DNA of 64,000 nucleotides from CBDATA01 sp965202845 (GCA_965202845.1 OZ241856.1:620001-684000), one strand, 5' to 3'; positions 8,101 through 17,604 are shown, counted from the first letter of the stretch. Numbers and translations: made by a program. The notes: generated from the sequence alone by a model not told the origin.

Positions 8101-10248
8101 ATGCGACCGATCCCCCCGTCCTGCCTTCTGGTTGCCGCGCTCCTCGCCGGATGCGGCGGAGATGGGCCGGACCCGCCGCCCACCCGGATCGAAGTGGTCA
8201 CCGACGTCATCCACGGCGTCGCGATCCCCGATCCGTACCGGTGGCTCGAAGACCAGGACAGCCCGGAGACCCGGGCCTGGATCGACGCCCAGAACGCCTA
8301 CGCGCGCCAGGTCGTCTCCGACACCGAACTCGAAGCCCGGCTGGCCGCCCGCCTGGGCGAGCTGATGGAAGTCGCTTCGGTCTCCGCGCCCCGCGAAGCC
8401 GGCGAGTACGAAATCTTCACCCTGCGCCGGGCCGGCGAACGGCAGGCGCGCATCCATCGCCGCCCCCGGCCCGAAGGGGAACCCACCGGGGAGCGGCCCG
8501 ACCCGGAGGGGGACTACGAGGCGCTGCTCGACGTCCGGGCGCTCGGGTTCGACGAATGGGCGAGCCTCGCCATCGTGGACGTCTCGCCCGACGGGTCGCT
8601 CCTGCTCTACCACATCCGGGACGGCGGCCTCGACGAGATCCAGGTGCGACTCTTCGATCTCGCAGCCTTGGAGGACCGGCCCGACCGGTTGCCGGAAGCG
8701 CTCTATGGAACGATCGCGTTCGACCAGACCGGCGAGGGCTTCTTTTATGTCCACCGCTCCAGGGAGGACGGACCGCGCGCCCGCTACCACCGCATCGGAA
8801 CCCCGATGAGCGAGGACGAGACACTCTTCGGCGAGGGGTACGGGCCGGAGAGCTTCCTGCGGCTGGAGGAGATCGCGGAAGGCCGTCTTCTGCTCCTGGG
8901 CGTCCAGCACGGATGGATGCGCAACGAAATCTTCGTGATGGACCGGCGGAGCGGAGACGCGCACCCGGTGCTCGAAGGCGACCGCGCCCACGCCACCGCG
9001 CGCTACGAGGAGGGCCGACTGTTTCTCATCACCAACCTGGACGCGCCGCTCTACCGGGTCCTGGAGATTCCCATCGAGGGGGTTCCGCCGTCCGCATGGG
9101 GAGACCGCTCGCGCTGGCGCGCTTGGATCCCGGAACAGGAGCACTTGCTGCGCGACTTCACCACGATCGGGGATCGCGTCTATGCGGAGCTGCTCGCCGA
9201 CGTGAGTTCGCGCATCCGGATCTTCGAGGCCGGCGGCGACGAGGATGCCCCGCTCGAGGCGGTGGACGAAATTCCGCTGCCGCCGCACCATACCGCCAGC
9301 CTGGGCCGGCTGGGCGCAGACGCCGCCGTTCTCACCCTCGCCTCCTTCACGGTTCCCGAAACCCGCTACCGGCTGCATCTCGACACCTTCGAGCGCGAAC
9401 GCATCGAACCGCCCCGTCCGGACTACGACGGGAGCGATGTCCTGGTGGAACAGGTCTGGTTCACGTCGCAGGATGGAACCCGGGCGCCGATGTACATCAT
9501 GCGGCCCCGGGATGCGGAGCTTGACGGCGACCTGCCGACCCTGCTGCACGGCTACGGCGGCTTCAACGCGAGCATCACTCCCGCCTTCCGGGCGCAGGCG
9601 GCGGTCTGGGTGGAAGCGGGCGGCGTCTTTGCGGTGGCGACGCTGCGGGGCGGCGGCGAGTTCGGCGAGACCTGGCATCGCGGGGGCATGCTCGAGGCCA
9701 AGCAGAACGTCTTCGACGACTTCATCGCCTCGGCCGAGTGGCTGATCGAAAACGGCTACACGAACCCGGACCGGCTGGCGATCCTGGGAGGGAGCAACGG
9801 CGGCCTGCTGGTGGCCAGCGCCTTCACCCAGCGGCCCGATCTGTTCCGCGCGGCGTACTGCGGGTTCCCCGACCTCGACATGATCCGCTTCCCCACCTTC
9901 ACCACAACCAACAACATGCCGGCGCTCCTCGAATACGGAAACGCCTTGATCCCCGAACAGTTCGCCTATCTGCGCCGATACTCGCCCTACCAGGCGGTCC
10001 GGGACGGAACCGACTATCCGGCGGTGATGTTCACGCAGGGCGATCTCGACACCCGGGTGCCTCCCCTCCAGACCCGCAAGATGACGGCGCGGGTCCAGGC
10101 CGCCTCGTCCTCCGGATTGCCGGTGATCCTCCGGTATCAGCCTCGGGCCGGGCACGCGGGGGGGCGCGGCCGGGTCGCGGATCGGGCGATGGACACCGCC
10201 TTCCTGATGATGCAGGTGGGGCTTTCGTACGGACCTAATCGGGAGTGA
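8101..10248 (+). CDS. Prolyl oligopeptidase family serine peptidase (S9A), lipoprotein
   Basis: This is a 715-residue protein. A lipoprotein signal (VAALLAGCGG, Cys near residue 18) is followed directly by the family start DPYRWLED and a beta-propeller region. The C-terminal hydrolase has the nucleophile in GGSNGG (about residue 565), Asp in QGDLDTRVPP (about 648) and His in RAGHAGG (about 685). Family members cleave short peptides after proline. The signal places it in the periplasm or on a membrane surface. ATG 8101 has an upstream GGAGG. Its 3' end overlaps the convergent lipoprotein gene by 14 nt. Confidence 0.92.
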   Translation: MRPIPPSCLLVAALLAGCGGDGPDPPPTRIEVVTDVIHGVAIPDPYRWLEDQDSPETRAWIDAQNAYARQVVSDTELEARLAARLGELMEVASVSAPREAGEYEIFTLRRAGERQARIHRRPRPEGEPTGERPDPEGDYEALLDVRALGFDEWASLAIVDVSPDGSLLLYHIRDGGLDEIQVRLFDLAALEDRPDRLPEALYGTIAFDQTGEGFFYVHRSREDGPRARYHRIGTPMSEDETLFGEGYGPESFLRLEEIAEGRLLLLGVQHGWMRNEIFVMDRRSGDAHPVLEGDRAHATARYEEGRLFLITNLDAPLYRVLEIPIEGVPPSAWGDRSRWRAWIPEQEHLLRDFTTIGDRVYAELLADVSSRIRIFEAGGDEDAPLEAVDEIPLPPHHTASLGRLGADAAVLTLASFTVPETRYRLHLDTFERERIEPPRPDYDGSDVLVEQVWFTSQDGTRAPMYIMRPRDAELDGDLPTLLHGYGGFNASITPAFRAQAAVWVEAGGVFAVATLRGGGEFGETWHRGGMLEAKQNVFDDFIASAEWLIENGYTNPDRLAILGGSNGGLLVASAFTQRPDLFRAAYCGFPDLDMIRFPTFTTTNNMPALLEYGNALIPEQFAYLRRYSPYQAVRDGTDYPAVMFTQGDLDTRVPPLQTRKMTARVQAASSSGLPVILRYQPRAGHAGGRGRVADRAMDTAFLMMQVGLSYGPNRE

Positions 10249-10672
10249 ACGGAAGCCCGCGCACCAAATCCACTCCGTGCCGCACGTAGTAGAGGAACGC
10301 CATCTCCACTTCCCGGTCGGTGGGCGGAGCGCACCCGAACAGCACGTTGGCGCAGGTCTGCGCGATGCGGATCGCGTATTCGTCCCCGCCGATCGGCTCC
10401 CGGACCACGATGAAGCCCCGGTCGACCTCGGATTCGGCGGGCGGGTAGGTCTGGAGGATCACGTCGGTGACCAGCTCCAGCGGAAACCGCGACCAGGTGG
10501 TGATCCAGACCTGGGCGCGCTGCCACTCCTGCTCGCAGTCCCCGACGCAGATGACTTCGTAGCCGATGTCGGCTGCGGGGCGCAGCGCGGTGACCACTTC
10601 GGGAGCGGTGGCGCAACCGCCTCCCAGGAGCGGGATGAGGACCAGAAGGAGAGCGGAGAAACGACGGAACAT
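10235..10672 (-). CDS. Small lipoprotein of unknown function
   Basis: This is a 145-residue protein with a lipoprotein signal (LIPLLGGGCATAPE) and no domain I recognise. It has several Cys residues (VICVGDC, AQTC, FGC) that could form disulfides, consistent with export. I chose ATG 10672, which puts the signal at the N-terminus; an in-frame ATG at 10690 would add six residues. It is convergent with and overlaps the prolyl oligopeptidase gene. Confidence 0.65.
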   Translation of the reverse strand: MFRRFSALLLVLIPLLGGGCATAPEVVTALRPAADIGYEVICVGDCEQEWQRAQVWITTWSRFPLELVTDVILQTYPPAESEVDRGFIVVREPIGGDEYAIRIAQTCANVLFGCAPPTDREVEMAFLYYVRHGVDLVRGLPFTPD

Positions 10673-10709
10673 GACGCTCGACCAACGCAATGCGCGTGCC
10701 CGCCCGCCG

Positions 10710-12335
10710 CTACCCCAGCGTCGGCGCGAAGGTCGGCGCCTGGCGATGGTTGGTTTCCTGCTCGAAGGCGTAGGCGATGCGGAGCAGCGTCGGCTCGCTC
10801 CACGCCCGTCCGAAGAACGAAATCCCCGCCGGAAGCCCGGAGACGAACCCCATCGGCGCGCTGATGTCCGGGTAGCCGGCGATGGCGGCCGGCCCGGCGC
10901 TGCTGCCGCCGTCCAGCCGGTCTCCCTTGATGTGGTCGGTGACCCAGGGCAGGTCGCGGGTGGGGGCGACGATGGCGTCCAGGTCGTGCTCTTCCATCAG
11001 GGCGTCGATGCCGTCCTCCCGGTTCCCCCGCTGGATCGTCCGCACCGCGTTCCGGTAGACCTCGTCGGTGAGCGGCCCGCGCGCCTCGGACGCGATCATG
11101 CGCTCCTGGCCGAAGAAGGGCATCTCCCGGTCGGCGTTTCGTTCGTTGAACTCGATGACTTCGGCGAGCGAGCGCGCCGGGGCGTCGGGCCCCAGCTCCG
11201 CCAGATAGGCGTTCAGGCCGGCCTTGAATTCGTATTCGAGGACCAGCAGCGGGAGCTCGTCGTTCCACGCCGATTCCGCCAGGTTCGCCGGATCCACGAT
11301 CACCGCGCCCGCGTCCCGCATCGCCTGGAGGGCGTCCTCGAAGAGCGCGGCGACCCGGGGATCGAACCCGGTGAAGCTGCGCGCCGCTCCGATGCGCGCT
11401 CCCCGGAGCCCCGCCGGGTCGAGGAACTGCGTGTAGTCGGTGTGGAAATGGCCGTCGCTGCGGAGGGTGGCCTCGTCCCTGGGATCGACTCCCACCGCCC
11501 CGCCCAGCAGGATCGCGGCGTCGCGCACCGTGCGGGTCATCGGCCCGGCGGTGTCCTGCGAATGGGAGATGGGGATGATGCCGGAGCGGCTCCAGAGTCC
11601 CACGGTGGGCTTGATGCCCACGACCCCGTTGCTGGAGGAGGGGCACATGATGGAGCCGCCGGTCTCGGTTCCCACGGTCAGCGCGGCGAGATTCGCGGAG
11701 GCCGCCGTTCCCGATCCGGAGCTGGAGCCGCACGGGTTGCGGTTCAGGGCGTAGGGGTTGCGGCACTGGCCGCCCCGGGCGCTCCAGCCGCTGGTCGCCC
11801 GCTCCCCGCGGAAGTAGGCCCACTCGCTCATGTTGAGCTTGCCCAGCAGGACGGCGCCGGCGGCGCGCAGGCGTTCGGCCACGAAGGAGTCGCGCGGCGG
11901 GATGGAGCCCTCCAGCGCCAGCGACCCGGCGGTGGTGGTCATGCGGTCGTGGGTGTCCAGGTTGTCCTTGAGCGCGACCGGGATCCCGTGGAGCGGACCG
12001 CGGACGCTCCCGGCGCTCCGCTCCGCATCGAGTTCGGCGGCGATTGCGAGCGCGTCCGGGTTGATCTCGATCATGGAGCGCAGCTCGGGCCCCTGCCGGT
12101 CCAGCGCCTCGATGCGCCCGATGTAGGCCTCGGCGATGGAGCGGGCGGTGCGCTCGCCCGATTCCATCATGCGCTGGAGTTCATCCACCGTGACCTCGTC
12201 GAGTTCGAACGGCGGGACTTCGGCGGTCGCTGGCGATTCGGGGGATCCGGACGGCGGCGCGCACCCGGCGACGGCGGTCAGACCGGCGGCGCCGCCGGCG
12301 GCTGCGGTCGTCTTGAGGAACGTTCTGCGATTCAA
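10710..12335 (-). CDS. Amidase-signature family amidase with Tat signal
   Basis: This is a 541-residue protein. A twin-arginine leader (NRRTFLKTTAAAGG) ends in a lipobox-like AVAGCAPP. The Ser-cisSer-Lys triad is visible: Lys in PVALKDN, Ser in the glycine-rich CGSSSGSGTAAS, and Ser in TETGGSIMCPS. It should hydrolyse an amide outside the cytoplasm; the substrate is unknown. The start is set at TTG 12335 because a strong GGAGGGAGGG lies 5 nt upstream, the Tat motif then falls at residues 2-10, and it gives a TTGA overlap with the preceding gene. A start at 12365 is less likely. It is the last gene of a five-gene operon. Confidence 0.88.
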   Translation of the reverse strand: MNRRTFLKTTAAAGGAAGLTAVAGCAPPSGSPESPATAEVPPFELDEVTVDELQRMMESGERTARSIAEAYIGRIEALDRQGPELRSMIEINPDALAIAAELDAERSAGSVRGPLHGIPVALKDNLDTHDRMTTTAGSLALEGSIPPRDSFVAERLRAAGAVLLGKLNMSEWAYFRGERATSGWSARGGQCRNPYALNRNPCGSSSGSGTAASANLAALTVGTETGGSIMCPSSSNGVVGIKPTVGLWSRSGIIPISHSQDTAGPMTRTVRDAAILLGGAVGVDPRDEATLRSDGHFHTDYTQFLDPAGLRGARIGAARSFTGFDPRVAALFEDALQAMRDAGAVIVDPANLAESAWNDELPLLVLEYEFKAGLNAYLAELGPDAPARSLAEVIEFNERNADREMPFFGQERMIASEARGPLTDEVYRNAVRTIQRGNREDGIDALMEEHDLDAIVAPTRDLPWVTDHIKGDRLDGGSSAGPAAIAGYPDISAPMGFVSGLPAGISFFGRAWSEPTLLRIAYAFEQETNHRQAPTFAPTLG

Positions 12336-13201
12336 GGATGCCCTCCCTCCGGAAGATCGAACCATACATGGATTTGCCCGGTGCCGATGGCGTTCTCGTA
12401 TTCGGAGAACTTCCTCCCCCGGGCGCGGCAGGCCGCTCCCCCGACCGCGCCGACCGCCATCAGGTAGTGGCCGAAGCGCCCTTCGGGGGCGAAGCGCGCG
12501 TAGTCGGGCATCGTCTCAATGATGCGGTCGTGCCGGCCGGCGAGCATCCAGGCGATCCGCTCCTCGTCGGCGGCGCGGGCTTCGGGAGTGCGCACGTGGC
12601 TCGGATCGGAGGCCTCGTGGAGGTGGAGCTCGGCGAGCGGCCAGAAGCGGTGGCTCAGCCCGCCGGACGCGAGGAACGCGACCCGCCGCCCGGTCTCCCC
12701 GACCGCGTCGCCGAGCGCGGCGCCCATCTTCAGGAAGTCGTCGGTCTGGCCGGTCTGGGCGCAGCTCACCGAGACCACCCGTTCGCCCCGCCACAGGTAG
12801 TGGAGCAGGTTGATGGTCGGGTAGTGGACCGGAAGGTGGGGGTCCTGCGAGGCGTGGGCGCGGGTTCCCCGGCGGCTCGCGGCCTCGGCGGCGGCCTGCG
12901 CCAGCTCGGGATCGCCCGGGTAGTCGTAGGGAATCCCGTGCATGCCGCGCGGCAACTCGTCGGAGGTGTACGTCCCGGAGCGGCGCTCCTGCCCGGCGAG
13001 CAGGTGCTCCACGGTGCTGAACCAGTGGGTGTCCAGGATCACGAGGGTTTCGGGCGCGAGGGCGTCCAGTACTTCGGCGCGGAGACGGCGCAGCCCCGGC
13101 GCGAGGCTGATCTCCCGGCCCTCGTTGAGGGCGCGCCGTTCCGCCTCGGGCAGCATGATGGTGGGGACGTGCGCCAGCAGTCCGAAGCCGACCGCAGGCA
13201 T
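12332..13201 (-). CDS. LigB-type extradiol ring-cleavage dioxygenase family protein
   Basis: This is a 289-residue protein of the class III extradiol dioxygenase fold. Likely metal ligands are the His in LLAHVPT near residue 11 and in LDTHWFS near residue 60. Further motifs are DPHLPVHYPTINLLHYL and ASGGLSHRFWPL. Relatives open catechols such as homoprotocatechuate or 2,3-dihydroxyphenylpropionate with Fe(II). The ATG shares one base with the previous stop (TGATG). In the operon it lies between an acetoacetate-decarboxylase-like protein and an amidase, which points to aromatic or amine degradation; the substrate is not evident. Confidence 0.82.
   Translation of the reverse strand: MPAVGFGLLAHVPTIMLPEAERRALNEGREISLAPGLRRLRAEVLDALAPETLVILDTHWFSTVEHLLAGQERRSGTYTSDELPRGMHGIPYDYPGDPELAQAAAEAASRRGTRAHASQDPHLPVHYPTINLLHYLWRGERVVSVSCAQTGQTDDFLKMGAALGDAVGETGRRVAFLASGGLSHRFWPLAELHLHEASDPSHVRTPEARAADEERIAWMLAGRHDRIIETMPDYARFAPEGRFGHYLMAVGAVGGAACRARGRKFSEYENAIGTGQIHVWFDLPEGGHP
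12341..12350 (-). promoter_or_regulatory. Strong ribosome binding site that fixes the TTG start of the amidase
   Basis: On the minus strand GGAGGGAGGG is followed by CATCC and then TTG (12335). It lies inside the 3' end of the dioxygenase gene, so translation of the two is coupled. Confidence 0.7.
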
Positions 13202-14019
13202 CAGGCGCCTCCTCCGGGTTCGAGGGTCCGGCCGCCGCGGAAGGTGAACCCGACCCGCCGATAGAACCCGCCCAGCATCCGGACCGGGGCCAGGGCGGTC
13301 AGCTCCTCGGTCGGCGAGGGGAACGCCCGGAGCGCGGCGTCGCCGACCCAGGCGGTCTCCGCCTCCACGTCCTCCGAGCGGACGGTCACCAGATCGTGGA
13401 GCGCGTCGCCGCCGTCCGCCTCCACCCGGGGCATGAGGCGGTGGTGCAGCATTGGATGGGAGTTCACGAAGCCCGCCGATTCGGCGGCGCCGGTGATCGT
13501 GAATTCGGCTTCCAGCAGCCGGCGGGAGCCGGCGGCGAGGGTCGCCCCGAACCGCCCGCCGGGCGCCAGCTTCGGGCCGGCGCGCCCGACCAGCGCCGGG
13601 CGGGTCATCCGGATTTCGCCGAGCTTTTTGGGATATCCCTGGAAATGCCCCCGCGCCAGCGAGGCGTCGGTGTCCACCCAGATGAAGACGCAGCGGGACC
13701 AGTCGCGCTCCCGATAGCGGCAGCGGACCACCAGCAGGCACTCCCGGTACTGGGCGCGGACCGGGTCCAGCAGCTCCTCCCTGGAGTCGCCGCAGCACTG
13801 CCAGTCGGCCCAGATCGCGGCCACCGCGTCGGGGCGATCGGCGACCGGCGCCAGCGGCGCGGGAAGAAGCGCGGCCACCGATCCCGGCGGCGCCAGGTAC
13901 TCGATGGTGAGCATCTCTCCCGAGTAGTGCCAGGGCGGCGTCTGGAGGAGCGAGGCGGCCCCGCTCCGGGTTCGGGGGAAGAGGAAGCCGCTCGTCCCGG
14001 CGTCAGAGGTACGGGACAT
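13201..14019 (-). CDS. Acetoacetate decarboxylase family protein
   Basis: This is a 272-residue protein of the acetoacetate decarboxylase fold. Visible motifs are PPWHYSGEMLTIEYLAPP near residue 28, RAQYRECLLVV, and GHFQGYPKKLGEIRMTRP, whose tandem lysines match the Schiff-base lysine region of the true decarboxylase. Many relatives are not decarboxylases but act on other oxo acids. Its ATG lies 17 nt inside the end of the glutamine-synthetase-like gene, and it is followed by the ring-cleavage dioxygenase, so it may process the ring-fission product; that is inference. Confidence 0.8.
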   Translation of the reverse strand: MSRTSDAGTSGFLFPRTRSGAASLLQTPPWHYSGEMLTIEYLAPPGSVAALLPAPLAPVADRPDAVAAIWADWQCCGDSREELLDPVRAQYRECLLVVRCRYRERDWSRCVFIWVDTDASLARGHFQGYPKKLGEIRMTRPALVGRAGPKLAPGGRFGATLAAGSRRLLEAEFTITGAAESAGFVNSHPMLHHRLMPRVEADGGDALHDLVTVRSEDVEAETAWVGDAALRAFPSPTEELTALAPVRMLGGFYRRVGFTFRGGRTLEPGGGA

Positions 14020-15277
14020 ATTCGCGCGTTTCCCAGTCGCTGGTGTGGGACTGGAACCGCTCCCATTCGCGGCGCTTCACGGTCACGTGCATCCGGACGA
14101 ACTCCTCGCCGAGCGCCGCTTTGAGATCCGCGTCCGCCTCGAGGTCGTCGAGCGCCCGCCCCAGGTCGGGCGCGACGGTGATGTCGGTGGAGGCCTCTTC
14201 AAGGCAGTCGGCGGTCTCTTCCGGCGGCGGTTCGAGGCTCCCCCGGATGCCGAGCCGGGCGGCGAAGAGCGCCGCCGCCACTGCGATGTGCGGCCCGCAG
14301 GCGCCGTCGGCCAGTCGGTGCTCGATCCGCGCTCCCTCGCCGCGCTCCAGCGGAATCCGCACCGCGCAGCCCCGGTGGTCGTGCCCCCAGTTGGCCCAGT
14401 AGCCGCTCATCTGGCCGGGGCGGAGCCGCCGGTAGGCGTTCACCGTGGGCGCGATCGCCCCGGCGAGGCCGCGGTGGTGGCGGAGCAATCCGGCGACCGC
14501 CGACCACGCCAGCTTTGAGAGGCCGCCCGCGCCGCCCGGATCGTCGAAGGCGTTGCGGCCATCCTCCTCGAGGCTCAGGTTGACGTGGAATCCGGAGCCG
14601 CCGCGGTCGGTGAACGGCTTGCCGATGAAGGTGAGGTGATGTCCGCGCTCCGCCGCGGTTTCCCGGGCCAGCAGTTTGAAGAGGAACGCCTCGTCGGCGG
14701 CGGCGAGCGCGTCCTTCTTGCCGAGGGTGAGTTCGAACTGCCCGTCGTCGTATTCGCTGTGGAAGGACTCCAGCGCGATGCCGGCCCGGTCGGCGGCGTC
14801 CAGCGCCGCCTCCATGACCCCTTCGGGGTCCGTCAGCGGACCCGATCCGTACACGTGGGACCCCGGCGTCCGGATCGGCTGGAAGCCGCCCGCTCCGTCC
14901 GGCTTCAGCAGGAACGCCTCCAGCTCGATGCCGACCACCGGCCGCCGCCCGTCCGTCTCGTGCTCGGCGATGGCGCGTTTCAGAACCCGGCGGGGCGAGC
15001 GTTCGAGCGGCTTTCCGTGCTGCTCGAGGTCGGCGACCACCACGCCGGTTCCCGCGCTCCAGCCGGGGCGCGCCGCGCCGGGATCGAAGACGGCGCGCAT
15101 GTCGGGCAGGCCGTCGAGCAGCCCCGAACCGGGCCAGGCGTCCATTTCGCGGTCGAAGCCCAGCGCGAAGGTGGCGACGCAGTGTCCGGTGGCGGCGGCG
15201 TCGGGGAGGAGGAGCTTGCCACGCGCCAGTCCGAGGTGGTCTGGCCAGAGCGCCCGGATGCGTCGGTGGGGGTTCAT
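14003..15277 (-). CDS. Glutamine synthetase family ligase (gamma-glutamyl-amine ligase type)
   Basis: This is a 424-residue protein of the glutamine synthetase family. It has VVGIELEAFLL, HSEYDDGQFELTLG (metal-binding Glu residues), and GKPFTDRGGSGFHVNLSL, corresponding to the family's KP(F/M)xxxxGSGxHxH region. C-terminal motifs are NAYRRLRPG and RIEHRLADG. The sequence is closer to the PuuA and GlnA3-like branch, which adds glutamate to amines, than to the ammonium-assimilating enzyme. With an amidase and a dioxygenase in the same operon it could activate or detoxify an amine substrate (inference). Its ATG overlaps the preceding stop (ATGA). Confidence 0.82.
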   Translation of the reverse strand: MNPHRRIRALWPDHLGLARGKLLLPDAAATGHCVATFALGFDREMDAWPGSGLLDGLPDMRAVFDPGAARPGWSAGTGVVVADLEQHGKPLERSPRRVLKRAIAEHETDGRRPVVGIELEAFLLKPDGAGGFQPIRTPGSHVYGSGPLTDPEGVMEAALDAADRAGIALESFHSEYDDGQFELTLGKKDALAAADEAFLFKLLARETAAERGHHLTFIGKPFTDRGGSGFHVNLSLEEDGRNAFDDPGGAGGLSKLAWSAVAGLLRHHRGLAGAIAPTVNAYRRLRPGQMSGYWANWGHDHRGCAVRIPLERGEGARIEHRLADGACGPHIAVAAALFAARLGIRGSLEPPPEETADCLEEASTDITVAPDLGRALDDLEADADLKAALGEEFVRMHVTVKRREWERFQSHTSDWETREYVPYL

Positions 15278-15870
15278 TCCGGCGAAGTGTGCACCAGCTT
15301 CGGGCGCGGGCGCAGCACGAGCAGGGAGATCGTGCCGCTGGCGAGGAGGAAGTAGACCGGATAGACCGCGATGGCGAACTCCCAGCGGTCCACTGCGATC
15401 AGGTTGAGGGCGTTTCCGGCGAGGAAGAGCGCCCAGGCGAGGCGGTCTTCGGTGTGGGGCGCGATCCATGCCTTGCGGATGGTCGGGACGGCGCCCGCGA
15501 AATCGACGCCGAGGGTGGTGACCAGCGCGACGACCGGCGCGTCAAACCACCACCAGAGCAGGAGCCCGGCGCCCGCCCCCAGGAGGCAGCCGCGGTCCAG
15601 GGGCGTCGCGCCGCCCTCCCCGTAGCGGATGCTCAGCAGCGCGGTCGCCAGCGACGCGACGAAGTAGCTCGCCGGAACCCAGATGGTGGTGTCGGCGCCG
15701 GAGAAGTGGTAGCTGGCGAGCAGCACCGCCCCGGTGGTCGCCCATATCCACCAGGTGACCCGGTTCGGGCGGGTCTGGCCGCGCAGGATGGCGATGATGT
15801 AGGGGACGAACGCCAGCAGCGAGAGCGCCCCCGCCGCCATCCCGGCGAGGGCGGGAAACGACGACGGCAT
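15274..15870 (-). CDS. Polytopic membrane protein, first gene of the catabolic operon
   Basis: This is a 198-residue protein with about six hydrophobic segments, starting AGMAAGALSLLAFVPYIIAI. The pattern PNRVTWWIWATTGAVLLASY resembles small PQ-loop or SemiSWEET-like proteins, but I do not assign a family. ATG 15870 places the first hydrophobic segment at the N-terminus; upstream in-frame codons lack protein character. It may carry the operon's substrate. It diverges from the acyltransferase gene, with 143 bp between the starts and no clear operator. Confidence 0.6.
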   Translation of the reverse strand: MPSSFPALAGMAAGALSLLAFVPYIIAILRGQTRPNRVTWWIWATTGAVLLASYHFSGADTTIWVPASYFVASLATALLSIRYGEGGATPLDRGCLLGAGAGLLLWWWFDAPVVALVTTLGVDFAGAVPTIRKAWIAPHTEDRLAWALFLAGNALNLIAVDRWEFAIAVYPVYFLLASGTISLLVLRPRPKLVHTSPE

Positions 15871-16013
15871 CACACGCCGCTGCGGGACGATTGCGAATCC
15901 ACTGCAGCCGGAGCGTATACCGGTCGAATCGGACGGAACGGAATCGCGGCGGGCGAGCGGCTTGGTCTTGGTACGGTTCCGCCGGTGGGACATTTTTTCC
16001 GTCTCCCCGAAGA

Positions 16014-17117
16014 ATGACCGGGCGGCTGGAGTCCTTGGACCTCTTCCGGGGGGCGACCATCGCCGGGATGATCCTGGTGAACAACCCGGGAAGCTGGAGG
16101 CACGTCTACCCGGCGCTCCTCCACGCCCCGTGGCACGGATGGACGCCGACCGATCTCATCTTCCCGTTCTTCTTGTTCATCGTGGGAGCGGCCATCCCGT
16201 TCTCGCTGGAGCGGCGGTTCCGGGAAGCGCCTTCCGAACGGCCCCGTCTCCTGCTGCGGGTGGCGCGGCGCAGCCTGATCCTGATCGCGCTGGGCCTGCT
16301 GCTGGCCGCCTGGCCCTTCCTCGGCCTACTCAACGGTGACGGCGTGCGGCTGCCGGGAGTGCTCCAGCGGATCGGAGTTGTCTATCTGGCGGTCGGGGCC
16401 GCGGCGTTGACGCTCTCCCGGCGTGGCCTCCTGATGCTCGCCGGGGCGTGCCTTGCGGGGTACGCGGCGCTCCTGGCGTTTGTGCCGGCGCCCGGCGGGG
16501 TCGCGGGCGACCTCGCGCCCGGAACCAATCTGGCCGCCTGGCTGGATCGCCTGCTGATTCCCGGGCCGCTCTACCAGGTCACCTGGGACCCGGAAGGCGC
16601 GCTGTCCACCATTCCGGCGATCGCCAGCGCGCTGATCGGGGTCTTCGCCGGCCGGCTGCTGCGGAGCGGACGCGATGCATGGGAGAAGATCGGGGCGCTC
16701 TTCGCCTGGGGATTCGGGCTGGCGGTCGCCGGCTGGGTTTGGGACCCGTGGCTTCCGATCAACAAGAACCTCTGGACCAGCTCCTACACGCTTTTCACCG
16801 CCGGGCTCGGTTGCTCCTGCCTCGCCCTCGCCGTCCTGCTGGCCGACCTCCGGAAGGCGCCGGCTTGGACCCGGCCGCTGGGGGCGATGGGGCGGAACGC
16901 GATTCTGATCTTCGTGGCCTCCGGCCTGCTGGCCAAGACCCTGCTGCTCTTCCCGGAACGCGGCGCCGGCTCGGCCTGGACCCGGATATGGGAAACGCTC
17001 TTCGCCTCCTGGCTCGGCCCGCTGCACGGATCGCTCGCCTTCGCATTGGCGAACGTGGCGCTGTGGATCGGGGTCGCGGTCTGGCTGGACCGCCGGGGAA
17101 TCCACTTCCGGGTTTGA
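16014..17117 (+). CDS. Membrane acyltransferase related to heparan-alpha-glucosaminide N-acetyltransferase (DUF5009/YeiB-like)
   Basis: This is a 367-residue protein with ten or so membrane segments. The N-terminus RLESLDLFRGATIAGMILVNNPGSW is the family signature, followed by HGWTPTDLIFPFFLFIVG with the conserved His and Asp. LGAMGRNAILIF lies near residue 290. Family members are thought to transfer acetyl groups across the membrane to sugars. ATG 16014 is the start that begins just before the signature. It stands alone. Confidence 0.82.
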   Translation: MTGRLESLDLFRGATIAGMILVNNPGSWRHVYPALLHAPWHGWTPTDLIFPFFLFIVGAAIPFSLERRFREAPSERPRLLLRVARRSLILIALGLLLAAWPFLGLLNGDGVRLPGVLQRIGVVYLAVGAAALTLSRRGLLMLAGACLAGYAALLAFVPAPGGVAGDLAPGTNLAAWLDRLLIPGPLYQVTWDPEGALSTIPAIASALIGVFAGRLLRSGRDAWEKIGALFAWGFGLAVAGWVWDPWLPINKNLWTSSYTLFTAGLGCSCLALAVLLADLRKAPAWTRPLGAMGRNAILIFVASGLLAKTLLLFPERGAGSAWTRIWETLFASWLGPLHGSLAFALANVALWIGVAVWLDRRGIHFRV

Positions 17118-17166
17118 TGCGCTAGGATTCCGGCAGACGGGCGGAGAACCGGAGGAGGGGAACCCG

Positions 17167-17604
17167 ATGGCCAACGTGCTTGACGTCGCCGCATACATTC
17201 TTGACAAGCATGGGGAAATGACCACCTGGAAGCTCCAGAAGCTGGTCTACTACGCGCAGGCGTGGTCCACCGTCTGGGACGACGACGCGCTCTTTCCCGA
17301 AGAGATTGAGGCATGGGCCAACGGCCCGGTGGTCCGGGAGCTCTACGAACGGCACCGCAAGCAGTTCCGGCTGTCCACGATGCCGGGCGGCGACGCGGCG
17401 AAGCTGACTCCGGCGCAGGCAGAGACGGTGGACGCCGTCCTCGAGTACTACGGCGACAAGTCGTCGCAGTGGCTCAGCCAACTCACCCACATGGAGGATC
17501 CCTGGAGCAACGCGCGCCGGGGGGTTCCCGCCGGGGAACGGGGCAGCAGGATCATCCCGAAGCAGGACTTGGCGGAGTACTACAGCGGCCTTCCCGAAGA
17601 ATGA
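17167..17604 (+). CDS. Panacea-domain (SocA/GepA-like, DUF4065) antitoxin
   Basis: This is a 145-residue protein with the Panacea signature: VAAYILDKHGEMTTWKLQKL, YYAQAW and EIEAWANGPVVRELY, followed by LTPAQAETVDAVLEYY. Panacea domains are antitoxins that neutralise many unrelated toxins by direct binding. The gene precedes and overlaps (ATGA) a small basic protein gene, the usual order for such pairs. A GGAGG lies just upstream of the ATG at 17167. Confidence 0.85.
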   Translation: MANVLDVAAYILDKHGEMTTWKLQKLVYYAQAWSTVWDDDALFPEEIEAWANGPVVRELYERHRKQFRLSTMPGGDAAKLTPAQAETVDAVLEYYGDKSSQWLSQLTHMEDPWSNARRGVPAGERGSRIIPKQDLAEYYSGLPEE

